This document shows, in pieces, positions 1 through 8,218 of a stretch of DNA of 64,000 nt. Below the pieces are notes generated by a model. It saw nothing but the letters and a program-made list of their open reading frames with translations, had not been told where the DNA came from and did no database searches. Position numbers and translations under genes: made by a program. The stretch's first letter is position 1. Each line of letters opens with the position of its first letter. This stretch comes from Methylobacterium mesophilicum (GTDB taxonomy: Bacteria; Pseudomonadota; Alphaproteobacteria; Rhizobiales; Beijerinckiaceae), in contig NZ_BPQU01000001.1 in the NCBI RefSeq assembly GCF_022179445.1, positions 124,001 to 188,000 on the forward strand, given 5' to 3'.

Positions 1-209
1 CGCCGTGGCTCAAGTTGGGCCGATGGAATGCGCCGATGACGTCCTGTGCCCAGCAAAGATGGCGGAGTCTGACGTTTTATTCTCGCGGGTGCAGTTTTCG
101 GCACGATCGATGCGACCGGACTTAACGGGTCTCCGGATGGGTGGCGGGATCCTGGTGCTGGGCTTCGAGGGTGGAGTCCGGACCGGCCGCGAGCCTCGTC
201 TGCCGTCCC
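1..209. other. left-edge region with no supported gene
   Basis: The bases before the first glycosyltransferase are mostly open in one rightward frame, but the translation resembles no member of a Nit1 cluster that I know, and the other two rightward frames stop at 37-39 and about 124. The part near 60-120 is somewhat AT-richer than its surroundings. No IS end could be confirmed. Confidence 0.4.
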
Positions 210-1436
210 ATGGTCGATCGCTTGCGCATCGCGATTCTCACGCACTCGACCCATCCCCGCGGTGGCGTGGTCCACGCTCTGGCGCTCGGTGAGGCACTGT
301 GTGACCTCGGGCATGAGGCGGTGGTCCACGCCCCAGACCCGACCGGACGCGGCTTCTTCCGGGATGCACGCTGTCCCGTGGTCTCGGTCGCGGCCAAGCC
401 CGTTGCTGAACCGACGTCAGCGCTGGTCCAGTCACGGATCGCTGATTACCTGTCCCACTTCTCGACGCCGGCTGCCTGTGACTTCGACATCTTCCATGCG
501 CATTGCGGCATCAGCGGTAATGCCCTGGCGACCCTGACTCGCCGCCGTCTGATCCCCGGCTTCGTCCGCACGGTCCACCACATCGATACGCTGACAGACC
601 CGCAGATGAGCCAGTTGCAGGAACGGGCGATCGTCGATGCAGGGCGGCTGCTCTGCCTGAGCGCGACCTGGGCTGCGGCTCTCGCGGCCGAATATGGCGC
701 ACGGGCCGACGTGGTCGGCAGCGGCGTGGATGGTGCCGTCTACACCCCCGAGCCTTCAGCCGGCGATCCGGCGTTGCGCGAGCGCCTCGGGTTCGGGGCA
801 GGGCCGGTCTTCCTCAGCGTCGGCGGGTTCGAGGCGCGCAAGAACACGCTGGCGATCATCGCGGCCTTCGCGCGCCTGCACCGTCGTATCCCGGCCGCAC
901 AACTCGTGATCGCGGGCGGTGTCTCGCTCCTCGACCATGCCGGCTACGAAGCCCGGTGCTGCGCAGCCCTGGAGCGCGAAGGGCTGGAGGTCGGTCCCGG
1001 CAAGCCGGTGATCAGGACCGGGCCGATCGCCCAGGCGGATATGCCGGGGCTCTACCGCATCGCGGATACGCTGGTGTTTCCGTCCCCACAGGGAGGCTAC
1101 GGCCTATGCGTTCTGGAAGCGATGGCCTGCGGCACGCCCGTCGTCGTCTCGGCACCGTCGCCCTTCACGAAACAGCCGAACGCCGCAGCGGCACTTGCAG
1201 CTCAGCCCGACGATCCCGATGCGATCGCCGCCGCCATGCAGGCGAGCCTGGAGCCATCGCGCCGCGTCCGCCTGCGCGCCACCGGTCTGGAGGTCGCCCG
1301 GGCCCAGACCTGGGACGCCTGCGCCGCACGTCACCTGCCGACCTACGCGTCGTTCGCCCCCGGTCCGGCCCCGCTTTCGGCGATCGCCACGGGATCCGCC
1401 GCCTGGAACACCACCCGGATCCCCGGCGATGCCTGA
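210..1436 (+). CDS. GT4-type glycosyltransferase, MSMEG_0565 family (Nit1 nitrilase cluster)
   Basis: This 408-residue protein is a retaining GT4-like glycosyltransferase. The N-terminal Rossmann half opens with LRIAILTHSTHPRGGVVHA and carries an IFHAHCGISGN segment. The C-terminal half has the nucleotide-sugar region ending in YGLCVLEAMACGTPVVVSA, which holds the E-x7-E type motif. The opening and the HPRGGVVHALALGE block are those I associate with the MSMEG_0565 family, which is found almost only in Nit1-type nitrilase clusters. The overlapping next gene is another member of that cluster, which supports the call. The ATG at 210 is preferred over upstream in-frame starts because it sits right at the family's N-terminus. 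Donor, acceptor and product are unknown for the whole family. Confidence 0.8.
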   Translation: MVDRLRIAILTHSTHPRGGVVHALALGEALCDLGHEAVVHAPDPTGRGFFRDARCPVVSVAAKPVAEPTSALVQSRIADYLSHFSTPAACDFDIFHAHCGISGNALATLTRRRLIPGFVRTVHHIDTLTDPQMSQLQERAIVDAGRLLCLSATWAAALAAEYGARADVVGSGVDGAVYTPEPSAGDPALRERLGFGAGPVFLSVGGFEARKNTLAIIAAFARLHRRIPAAQLVIAGGVSLLDHAGYEARCCAALEREGLEVGPGKPVIRTGPIAQADMPGLYRIADTLVFPSPQGGYGLCVLEAMACGTPVVVSAPSPFTKQPNAAAALAAQPDDPDAIAAAMQASLEPSRRVRLRATGLEVARAQTWDACAARHLPTYASFAPGPAPLSAIATGSAAWNTTRIPGDA

Positions 1437-1707
1437 GATGCGTTTTCATATCCGATGGCCGGACGGCAGCCGCGAGGCCTGCTATTCGCCGTCGCTGATC
1501 ATCAAGGACCATTTGTCGGTCGGCCAGGATTACACCCTCGACGAGTTCCTGGCGCTGATCCGCCTCGCTCTCGGCGGCGCGAGCGACAAGGTCCGTGAGC
1601 GGTACGGCTTCCCCTGCGGGCGGGCGGAGTCGCAGCTTGCCCGGATCGAGGACGCCGCACGTCGTCAGGTGCCGGGCACGGTGCATATCGAGGCGTTCGA
1701 GGAATGA
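1429..1707 (+). CDS. MSMEG_0570 family nitrogen-starvation-response protein
   Basis: A 92-residue protein beginning MPEMRFHIRWPDG, with CYSPSLIIKDHLSVG near residue 20 and RERYGFPCGRAESQL near residue 60. This is the compact pattern of the MSMEG_0570 family, a small protein of unknown biochemistry found in Nit1 nitrilase clusters and described as nitrogen-starvation responsive. The start codon overlaps the stop of the MSMEG_0565-family gene by 8 bases, so the two are probably translationally coupled. The rest of the cluster (nitrilase, radical SAM protein, acetyltransferase, AIR-synthase-like, flavoprotein) is not in the window. No catalytic residues can be assigned. Confidence 0.82.
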   Translation: MPEMRFHIRWPDGSREACYSPSLIIKDHLSVGQDYTLDEFLALIRLALGGASDKVRERYGFPCGRAESQLARIEDAARRQVPGTVHIEAFEE

Positions 1708-1870
1708 TCGTTTCGAGATCGCCCATGGCGCACGCGGGGCGACCCGATCGAAGCTGGCTGCTCATATGATTGCTTGACACCCCGCCAGCCCGTGTCGAAC
1801 CGACACAGCGCAGATCTCGGTTGAGGCGGCGTTCTCCGATAACCCGATCTGCCTGGACGAGGCGCAACCG

Positions 1871-2170
1871 ATGATCATCCGGATCGCCACGGCTCTCTTC
1901 GTGCTGGCCATCCCCGCGGTGGCCCAGGCGCGTCCGTCCAGCACGACCATGACCTGCCAGCAGATCGTCCGGCTGGTCCAGACCCGTGGTGCCCTGGTCC
2001 TCGGGACCGGCGGCCAGACCTACGACCGGTTCGTCCGGGACCGGTCGTTCTGCGAGTCGACCGAGGTCGCGCGGCGCGCCTTCCGGCCGACCCGCGACAA
2101 CCCGACCTGCCTGATCGGCTACACCTGCTACGAACCCGGTGCGGACGATTGGCCCGGCGAGGGTTTCTAG
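1871..2170 (+). CDS. small exported cysteine-containing protein, hypothetical
   Basis: A 99-residue protein with a clear Sec signal peptide (MIIRIATALFVLAIPAVAQA, cleavage likely after the AQA at 18-20). The mature part has four cysteines in TMTCQQIV, RSFCEST, PTCLIGYTC, which could form two disulfides in the periplasm. It resembles a family of small rhizobial secreted proteins with the pattern VLGTGxxTYDRFVRDRSFC. No function is known to me. A GAGG sequence about 10 bases upstream supports the ATG at 1871. The gene stands alone between the nitrilase-cluster tail and the convergent selB. Confidence 0.7.
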   Translation: MIIRIATALFVLAIPAVAQARPSSTTMTCQQIVRLVQTRGALVLGTGGQTYDRFVRDRSFCESTEVARRAFRPTRDNPTCLIGYTCYEPGADDWPGEGF

Positions 2171-2221
2171 AGCGTCATCCCGAAATCTGGCCGCCCGCTT
2201 TCGGAAAGAAGGTGATGCGCT
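2171..2221. repeat. extragenic palindromic (REP-like) element between convergent genes
   Basis: An imperfect palindrome. AGCGTCATC at the left pairs with GATGCGCT at the right, and an inner CCGAAA pairs with TTTCGG. The pattern (CATCCCGAAA ... TTTCGGAAA ... GATG) resembles dispersed intergenic palindromes that I recall as common in Methylobacterium and other Hyphomicrobiales. It lies between the stop codons of two convergent genes and may act as a transcription stop in both directions. Only one copy was seen in this window. Confidence 0.5.
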
Positions 2222-2248
2222 GGCTCACGCGGTTATGGCCTGCCGACC

Positions 2249-4168
2249 TCAGCGACCGCCGGCCGCTTCCTCCAGGGTCACGATCACGCGCCTATCCCCC
2301 GCCCTGCGGCTGAAGCCCGCGGCATCGAGGTGCTCGAGGAGCGGGATCGAATACTTTCGCGAGATCCCGAGGGCCGCCCCGGCCTCCCGGGCCAAAAACC
2401 CGGTTTCCGGCGTCGTCGCGTTCGGGAATGCCTCGGCCAGCCGCGTGCGGGCGACCGAGACCGCGTCGCGGTGGAACAGCACCGCCCGGCGCTGCACCCG
2501 GTCGATGGCGCGGATCACCGTGCCGGCGCCGACCAGATAGGTCAGCGCCTCCCGGCGCCGGACATCACGGCCGACCGCCTCGGTCTCATCGGGCGGATTG
2601 AGGCCGGCCCGGCGGAACAGCTGCTCGAGTTTGCGTGCGGTCTCGCTCTCGTTGCGGGCCGGATCGAAATCGGACCTGCGCCAGAGTGCGCCGGCCTGAA
2701 CCGTGCCTCCCGTGCCGGCGAGGTCACGCAGGACCAGGCTAGCCAGGACCTCGGGAATCGACAGCTGCCGGGCGAGGCGCTCCAGCGCGATGCCGTGCTC
2801 CATCGGGTTGTCCCGGTGATGCTCGCTGAGCGCTGCCAACGCCGCGGCTCGCAGCGTTGCGAAGGCGGGAGCCCCGATGAAGCGGTCGCCGAGCTCCCGG
2901 GCGCCGGAAGCCGTAAGGATCCGTCGAACCCGCTCGGTTCCGATGCCGGCCGCGCGGGCGAGTTCCGGCAAAGTCGCCCCCGCTGGACCGGCCTGCGACA
3001 GACGGACCGTCACCGCGTCCGCCGGTTTCCCGGTCGCCAGCGCGCTGAAGTCGGCCAACACCCGGGCATCGTGCCGCCGTCGCCGACGGCTCACCGGATC
3101 GAGCACGCGGCCGCCGGCCACGGTCGCAGGCGGGGAATCGAGACGGAGCACGAACGGCTCGCGCGCCGGCACGGTGATCGGCTCGGCGAGGTGCAACTGC
3201 GCCGGCGCGGTCGCGCCCGGCTCCAGCGTGTCGCGGTCCAGCAAGCGCAGGCGGGCCTCGACCTCCGTGGTCCCGAACAGGAGCCGGCATGCGCTGCCGC
3301 CCGGCAAGGCGGCATCCGCGCTGGCCGCGGCGGTCAGCGCCACGTCGAGCCAATGCGACGGCGCCAGCAATCCGGGCACCGTGAGGGCCTGACCGCGTGC
3401 GATCTCGTCGAGGCCGATACCGCGCAGGGCCACGGCGGTCCGTCGTCCGGGCTCGGCGCGCTCGACCGGGCGTCCGTGGATCTGGAGGCTGCGCACCACC
3501 GCGCTACGGCCGCCGGGCACGATCTCCAGGGTGTCGCCCACCGCGAGCGGTCCGCGCCGCAGGGTCCCGGTCACCACCGTGCCGAAGCCCGGACGGGTGA
3601 AGACCCGGTCCACCGGCAGATACGGGAATCCGTCGTCGACGCCGGTTTCCGCTTCGGCCAGCAAATCGGCCACGGCGCGGGCCAGATCCTCGACTCCGGT
3701 GCCGGCGTGCGTGGAGGTGGCGATCACCGGCCCTGCCACGATCCCGGCGCGGGAGGCGGCGGCGGCGATCTCCGCTGATCGCGCGGCGATCGTCTCGGGC
3801 GTGGCCAGATCCGCCTTCGTCAGCGCCAGCACGCCGCGGCGGACACCGATCAGCCGGGCGATCTCCAGGTGCTCGACCGTCTGCGGCTTGATGCCTTCGT
3901 TGGCATCCACCGCAAGCAGGACGGCACGCATGCCGGTGGCACCAGAGACCATGGCGCGGACGAAGCGTTCGTGACCGGGCAGGTCGACGAGGTCGATCTC
4001 GCCCTGCGCGCTCGTCAGCAGCGCGAAGCCCGGTACGATGGAGACCCCGCGGTCTCGCTCTTCCTTCAGCCTGTCCGTCTCGATTCCCGTGAGTGCCCGG
4101 ACCAGGGCCGTCTTGCCGTGGTCCACATGCCCGATCACACCGACCAGAAGTGTCTTTAAGGAAGTCAC
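2249..4168 (-). CDS. selB: selenocysteine-specific translation elongation factor SelB
   Basis: A 639-residue translational GTPase. The G1 loop GHVDHGKT is near residue 11, the switch region DRGVSIVPGFALL follows, then the G3 motif DLPGHERF and the G4 motif TKAD. EF-Tu-like beta-barrels follow, then a roughly 250-residue C-terminal region of winged-helix repeats that in SelB binds the SECIS hairpin. Length is close to E. coli SelB (614). It delivers Sec-tRNA to recoded UGA codons. The GTG at 4168 is chosen because it gives a 7-residue lead into the first beta-strand; an in-frame GTG at 4201 is possible. No selA, selC or selenoprotein gene was recognised in the window. Confidence 0.93.
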   Translation of the reverse strand: MTSLKTLLVGVIGHVDHGKTALVRALTGIETDRLKEERDRGVSIVPGFALLTSAQGEIDLVDLPGHERFVRAMVSGATGMRAVLLAVDANEGIKPQTVEHLEIARLIGVRRGVLALTKADLATPETIAARSAEIAAAASRAGIVAGPVIATSTHAGTGVEDLARAVADLLAEAETGVDDGFPYLPVDRVFTRPGFGTVVTGTLRRGPLAVGDTLEIVPGGRSAVVRSLQIHGRPVERAEPGRRTAVALRGIGLDEIARGQALTVPGLLAPSHWLDVALTAAASADAALPGGSACRLLFGTTEVEARLRLLDRDTLEPGATAPAQLHLAEPITVPAREPFVLRLDSPPATVAGGRVLDPVSRRRRRHDARVLADFSALATGKPADAVTVRLSQAGPAGATLPELARAAGIGTERVRRILTASGARELGDRFIGAPAFATLRAAALAALSEHHRDNPMEHGIALERLARQLSIPEVLASLVLRDLAGTGGTVQAGALWRRSDFDPARNESETARKLEQLFRRAGLNPPDETEAVGRDVRRREALTYLVGAGTVIRAIDRVQRRAVLFHRDAVSVARTRLAEAFPNATTPETGFLAREAGAALGISRKYSIPLLEHLDAAGFSRRAGDRRVIVTLEEAAGGR

Positions 4169-4594
4169 CGACCCGATTGTCTCCGCGGTTCTGCCGTCCA
4201 CGCAGGGCGCACTGCATTCACGGCAAGGGATTCCGTCTTGCCGACCCAGCGTTGCGCCGTTCGCCGCCCATCGGTCGAGGTCGTGACCGTGGAGGCAGAT
4301 GGATTGTGGACAATCGGGTTTGCCACGGCGTCCCAGATTGGGAAAGCGTAAAAGTGAAGCGACTCAATACGCATGCCACGGCCGAATCCGCCCGACACCC
4401 TTCATATCTGGGTGCAACCTCATATGCGTTCCAGCCGCTGGATCGGCACAATCGTGCATACACGATCAAGGACTTAAGGGCGGTCCCGATTGCCAGAAAG
4501 TCCGGATCGGTCCTAGATCGGAATTTACGACGCCCGGATGCAACCCGGCGAGCGCTGCGCCGAGTTAAGAACCGGACGTTTCGAAGAGGAGAGC
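4169..4594. other. intergenic region between divergent selB and the CYTH-CHAD gene
   Basis: A 426-base gap with a lower GC content than its surroundings, presumably holding the two divergent promoters. I searched it for a tRNA-Sec (long variable arm, TCA anticodon, GTTCGA loop) and for a SECIS-like hairpin and saw neither. No open frame here looks like a gene. Confidence 0.6.
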
Positions 4595-6109
4595 ATGAGC
4601 GAGACCGATAGCCACGCCGTGGCCGCCCCCCGTGAGATCGAGCTGAAGCTCGATTGCGCGGGTCCCGACCTGACCGCGCTGGCGGCCCATCCCCGGCTCC
4701 AGGGGGCCGAAGGCTCCGAGCCCGAACTCCTCGTCAGCACCTATTACGATACGCCGGAGCAGGATCTGCGCGCCGCCGGATTGACCCTCCGGGTCCGCAA
4801 CCAACGCGGCCGCCACATCCAGACCGTGAAGGCCGGACAGGGCGGTGTCGGACTGTTCGACCGTTCCGAGTGGGAGTCTGAGATCGCGGGCGAGACGCCC
4901 GATCCGGCAGCCTGGGCCGAAACCGCGGCGGACAAGGTCCTGCGCAAGGCGGACGCGCCCCTGGTGAAGCTGTTCTCGACGGTGGTCACGCGTCGGGTCA
5001 TCCCGGTTCGGCAGGGCGACTCGCGCATCCTCGTCACCCTGGATGAGGGTCGGGTCGAAAGCCCGGCAGGCGATTCCCCCATCTGCGAGGTCGAGCTTGA
5101 GATCGCCGACGGCGAGCCCGCCGACCTGTTCGCCCTGGCACAGAATTTGGCCGAGACCGTTCCGCTGCGGCTGAGCGCCACCGCCAAGAGCAGCCGCGGC
5201 TTCGCCCTGGTCGATGCAACCAGCCCGTCCTCCGTCAAGGCCGAGCCGGTGGTACTGCCCGAGGGGGCGAGCGCCGGCGACGTCTTCCGTCGGGTGGCCC
5301 GCGCCTGTCTGCGCCACCTGCGCCTCAACGAGACTGCGTTCCTGGCGGGTCATGCGCCGGAAGCCCTTCACCAGATGCGCGTCTCGCTGCGGCGGCTGCG
5401 CTCGGCCCTGTCGCTGTTCGCCCCCATGCTGGAGGCCGATCCGCGCGCGGCCACTTTCGGCGACGAGATCAAGCGCGTCACCGAACCGTTCGGGCATGCC
5501 CGCAACCTCGACGTGTTCCTCGGCCAAACCCTGCCGAACCTCACCAAGGAGCGCCCGGACGACACCGACCTCACCGCCGTGCGCGAGCTGGCCGAGGCCG
5601 AGCGCGCCAAAGCCTACGATGCGGTGCTAGCGATCCTGGAGAGCCCGCAATGGCGCGGCCTGATCATCGACTTCGCCGGCTGGGTCGAGGCCGGTTCCTG
5701 GGCGGCCCAGGATGCCGCCGCCGAGGACGGAAGCGCCTTCGCGGCTCGCGTCCTGGATCGGGCCCGCGAGCGCCTGAAGAAGCGCGGCCGGGGCCTTAAG
5801 AAGCTCGATCCGCATACCCGCCACCGGGCACGGATCGCCGCGAAGAAACTGCGCTACGGCGCTGAGTTCTTCGCGGCGCTCTATACGAAGAAGAAGGCGC
5901 GACGTCGCCAGGACAAGTTCGGTGCCGCACTCTCGGATTTGCAGGATCACCTCGGCGCGCTGAACGACCTGGAGACGGCGCGCACGATGATGGAGATGCT
6001 GGGAGGGCCCCCGATGCCCGGTCCGGACGACGCGAGCACCCGGGATCTCCTCATCGAGGCCGCGGAGGCGCGAGCCGAGCTGCTGGACGTCAAGCCGTTC
6101 TGGCGCTGA
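4595..6109 (+). CDS. CYTH and CHAD domain-containing protein (inorganic triphosphatase-like)
   Basis: A 504-residue two-domain protein. The N-terminal CYTH domain (about residues 10-210) shows the diagnostic ExExK motif as EIELKL near residue 13 and a basic, acidic tunnel pattern (LRVRNQRG, QTVKAGQGG, LDEGRVESP, CEVELEIADG). CYTH enzymes hydrolyse inorganic triphosphate or related phosphoanhydrides with Mg2+. The C-terminal CHAD domain (about 235-500) has HQMRVSLRRLRSAL and later RHRARIAAKKLRYGAEFF, His/Arg/Lys-rich helices that bind polyphosphate. The combination suggests polyphosphate-associated phosphohydrolysis. The ATG at 4595 follows a good GAAGAGGAG ribosome site. Confidence 0.88.
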   Translation: MSETDSHAVAAPREIELKLDCAGPDLTALAAHPRLQGAEGSEPELLVSTYYDTPEQDLRAAGLTLRVRNQRGRHIQTVKAGQGGVGLFDRSEWESEIAGETPDPAAWAETAADKVLRKADAPLVKLFSTVVTRRVIPVRQGDSRILVTLDEGRVESPAGDSPICEVELEIADGEPADLFALAQNLAETVPLRLSATAKSSRGFALVDATSPSSVKAEPVVLPEGASAGDVFRRVARACLRHLRLNETAFLAGHAPEALHQMRVSLRRLRSALSLFAPMLEADPRAATFGDEIKRVTEPFGHARNLDVFLGQTLPNLTKERPDDTDLTAVRELAEAERAKAYDAVLAILESPQWRGLIIDFAGWVEAGSWAAQDAAAEDGSAFAARVLDRARERLKKRGRGLKKLDPHTRHRARIAAKKLRYGAEFFAALYTKKKARRRQDKFGAALSDLQDHLGALNDLETARTMMEMLGGPPMPGPDDASTRDLLIEAAEARAELLDVKPFWR

Positions 6110-6245
6110 CAGACGTTTTCGGACCGGATCTTCCGGGCCGAGACTGCGGATCCGTGCCCGATTGCGACTGGATCCGGCACGGATCTCGCGACGCCCCGTT
6201 GATCGGTATGTCGGCCTGCGCCGACGGACCGGGCGAGGAGCGCGG

Positions 6246-7412
6246 ATGGCCCATGCCTATCGATTCGGGATGGAGGAAGAGTTCTTCCTCGCCGACGCCC
6301 GCACTCGCGGCTCGCCGCGAGCCCGGCTGAAGGCGTTCCACGCCGCCGTCAAGGCGCGACTGGACACGGTCGAGCGTGAGCAACTGCAATGTCAGATCGA
6401 GATCGCCTCACCCCCGACCGATGACATCGAAGCGGCACGGGGCCATCTGGCAGAGCTACGCCGAAGCCTCTCCGAAATCGGTTCTGAGCGCGATATCCTG
6501 ACTTTCGCGGCCGGGACGCATCCGACGGCCCGCTGGCGGGACCAGTCTGCCACCGACAAGGCCCGCTACCACGGCATCATGGCCGACCTGCGGATGGTCG
6601 GGCAACGCAACCTCGTCTGCGGACTGCACGTCCATGTCGAGGTGCCGGATCCGGACACCCGCATCGACCTCATGGGGCGGCTGCTGCCGTTCCTGCCGGT
6701 TCTGCTCGCGCTCTCGACCTCCTCGCCGTTCTGGCAGGGCGAACGAACCGGCATGGCCGGCTATCGCACCCGCGCCTACGCCGAGTTGCCCCGCACCGGC
6801 CTGCCGGAACTCTTCGCCGACCCGGCCGACTACGCCCGCTACGTCGACGTGATGACCCGCAGCGGAGCCATCGCGGATGCGACCTTCCTGTGGTGGCAGC
6901 TGCGCCCGTCGCTGAAATACCCGACGCTCGAATTGCGCGTGGCCGACAGCTGCCCCCGTCTCGACGACGGACTCTGCATCGCCAGCCTGTACCGATGCCT
7001 GGTGCGCCGGGTGGTCCGGGACCGAACACGCAATGCCGGGATGACGGCCGCCTCCCGGGGGTTCATCCGTGAGAACCTGTGGCGGGCCGAACGCGACGGG
7101 GTGAAGGCCGAGCTGATCGACGAGGCGCGGGCGCAGACGGTGCCGATGACCGAGACGGTAGAAATGTTGCTCGACGACACGGCGGAGGATGCCGAAGTGC
7201 TCGGCTGCTCCGAGGCCTGCGCGCACGCCCGGACCATCGTGGCCGACGGTTCGAGCGCCGACCGACAGCTCGCGATCTTCTCCGCAGCGCGCAAGCGCGG
7301 TGCCCGGGAACGCGACGCCCTGTCGGCGGTGGTGGATCTTCTCGCCCAGGAAACCGCCGCCGGAACGGCGACCGCGGTTGGGGCCACTCGCGCACCGTCC
7401 CGACGGCGTTGA
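6246..7412 (+). CDS. YbdK-type carboxylate-amine ligase (glutamate-cysteine ligase 2 family)
   Basis: A 388-residue ATP-dependent ligase of the GCS2/YbdK family. The family N-terminus FGMEEEFFL is at residue 7, followed by a QCQIEIASPPT strand, CGLHVHVEVPD near residue 125 and the LELRVADSCPR segment near residue 225. These build the glutamine-synthetase-like active site that binds Mg-ATP and an acidic amino acid. YbdK has weak gamma-glutamylcysteine synthetase activity; the natural substrate of most members is unknown. The ATG at 6246 has GAGGAG upstream and puts MEEE at the usual position. It stands alone, so context does not define its substrate. Confidence 0.82.
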   Translation: MAHAYRFGMEEEFFLADARTRGSPRARLKAFHAAVKARLDTVEREQLQCQIEIASPPTDDIEAARGHLAELRRSLSEIGSERDILTFAAGTHPTARWRDQSATDKARYHGIMADLRMVGQRNLVCGLHVHVEVPDPDTRIDLMGRLLPFLPVLLALSTSSPFWQGERTGMAGYRTRAYAELPRTGLPELFADPADYARYVDVMTRSGAIADATFLWWQLRPSLKYPTLELRVADSCPRLDDGLCIASLYRCLVRRVVRDRTRNAGMTAASRGFIRENLWRAERDGVKAELIDEARAQTVPMTETVEMLLDDTAEDAEVLGCSEACAHARTIVADGSSADRQLAIFSAARKRGARERDALSAVVDLLAQETAAGTATAVGATRAPSRRR

Positions 7413-7419
7413 ACAGGAA

Positions 7420-7453
7420 CCGGGCCCGCCCGAGGGGGGGATGGCAGGCCCGG
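7420..7453 (+). terminator. possible stem-loop downstream of the YbdK-type gene
   Basis: CCGGGCC and GGCCCGG arms of 7 bp are separated by 20 bases and start eight bases after the stop codon. There is no U-tract, so this is at best a weak or Rho-assisted transcription end. Confidence 0.25.
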
Positions 7454-7656
7454 GATCTGTCGGACCGCGCTGGGGACGCGGTTGAATGCATGATTCACAT
7501 CTGGATGTTGCTGGCGAATTTCTGGCGCTCGCGGGTTGCGAAATTCCCACCGCCGATCCGAACCGCGTCGCGTTGACCAAGCGCTTCCCGGCCCCTTCCT
7601 TCCCGACCGCGGTCTGCTATCCCTCCCGCTCCGGCGGACATCCTCGAATACTCGGC

Positions 7657-8118
7657 ATGAGCCTTCTGCGCGACATTTTCGGCCATGTCGGCCGTACCGT
7701 GACAGCCTATGCGGGCGACAAGGCGCTGATGCTCGCTGCCGTCTCGGCCGCCGCCAACGTCATCGTCGCCGACGGCGAGGTGGCGAGCGAAGAGTTCGAT
7801 ACGGCCCTGCACGGCCTGCGCGCCGATCCGGTCCTGGTGAAGGGCTACGACGCGCTGATGCTAGAGACGGAGTTGTACGAAGGCATTGCGCGGGCCCGCA
7901 CACGTCTCGGCCGAGCCGAGAACCTGCGCCACGTCGCCGCCGTCGCGGAGCGGCCGACGAGCCAGCGGGAGAATGTCTTCCTGATCGCCGCCGACGTCGC
8001 AGACCAGGACGGGATCAGCGGCATCGAGGCGAATGCCCTGGGCGAGATCGCCAGCGCGTTGCAGGTCGACGGCGCGGCACTGTTGCGCGCCAATCCGGTG
8101 CGGCGGCCTCCGGTCTGA
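7657..8118 (+). CDS. TerB-like (tellurite-resistance TerB family) protein
   Basis: A 153-residue all-helical protein. LAAVSAAANVIVADGEVASEEFDTAL near residue 27 and FLIAADVADQDGISGIEANALGEIA near residue 107 are the paired acidic helix-turn-helix repeats (DGEV..EE, DGIS..E) that characterise the TerB fold. TerB proteins bind metal ions and are linked to membrane-associated stress complexes; tellurite resistance itself cannot be inferred. No clear ribosome-binding site precedes the ATG at 7657, and a longer in-frame extension exists but lacks the family pattern. No other ter gene is nearby. Confidence 0.68.
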   Translation: MSLLRDIFGHVGRTVTAYAGDKALMLAAVSAAANVIVADGEVASEEFDTALHGLRADPVLVKGYDALMLETELYEGIARARTRLGRAENLRHVAAVAERPTSQRENVFLIAADVADQDGISGIEANALGEIASALQVDGAALLRANPVRRPPV

Positions 8119-8218
8119 TCCCGCCGGCTGGCATCACCGTTGCTCCGGGCCGGCCCATCGCCCGATAACGGTGACCGAGAATCGATTCGCACGGCGCAGC
8201 GCCGTGAGAGGACCCATC

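Noticed and set aside
2330..3778. 482-codon open frame on the plus strand
   Set aside because: It is antisense to selB, whose GTPase motifs are unmistakable; its Arg/Gly/Pro-rich translation is typical of a GC-rich antisense frame.
4169..4594. Possible selC (tRNA-Sec) next to selB
   Set aside because: No long acceptor arm, TCA anticodon or T-loop GTTCGA sequence could be assembled.
7657..8118. Tellurite-resistance operon
   Set aside because: Only one TerB-like domain protein is present, with no TerC, TerD or TerZ neighbours, so a resistance role is not supported.
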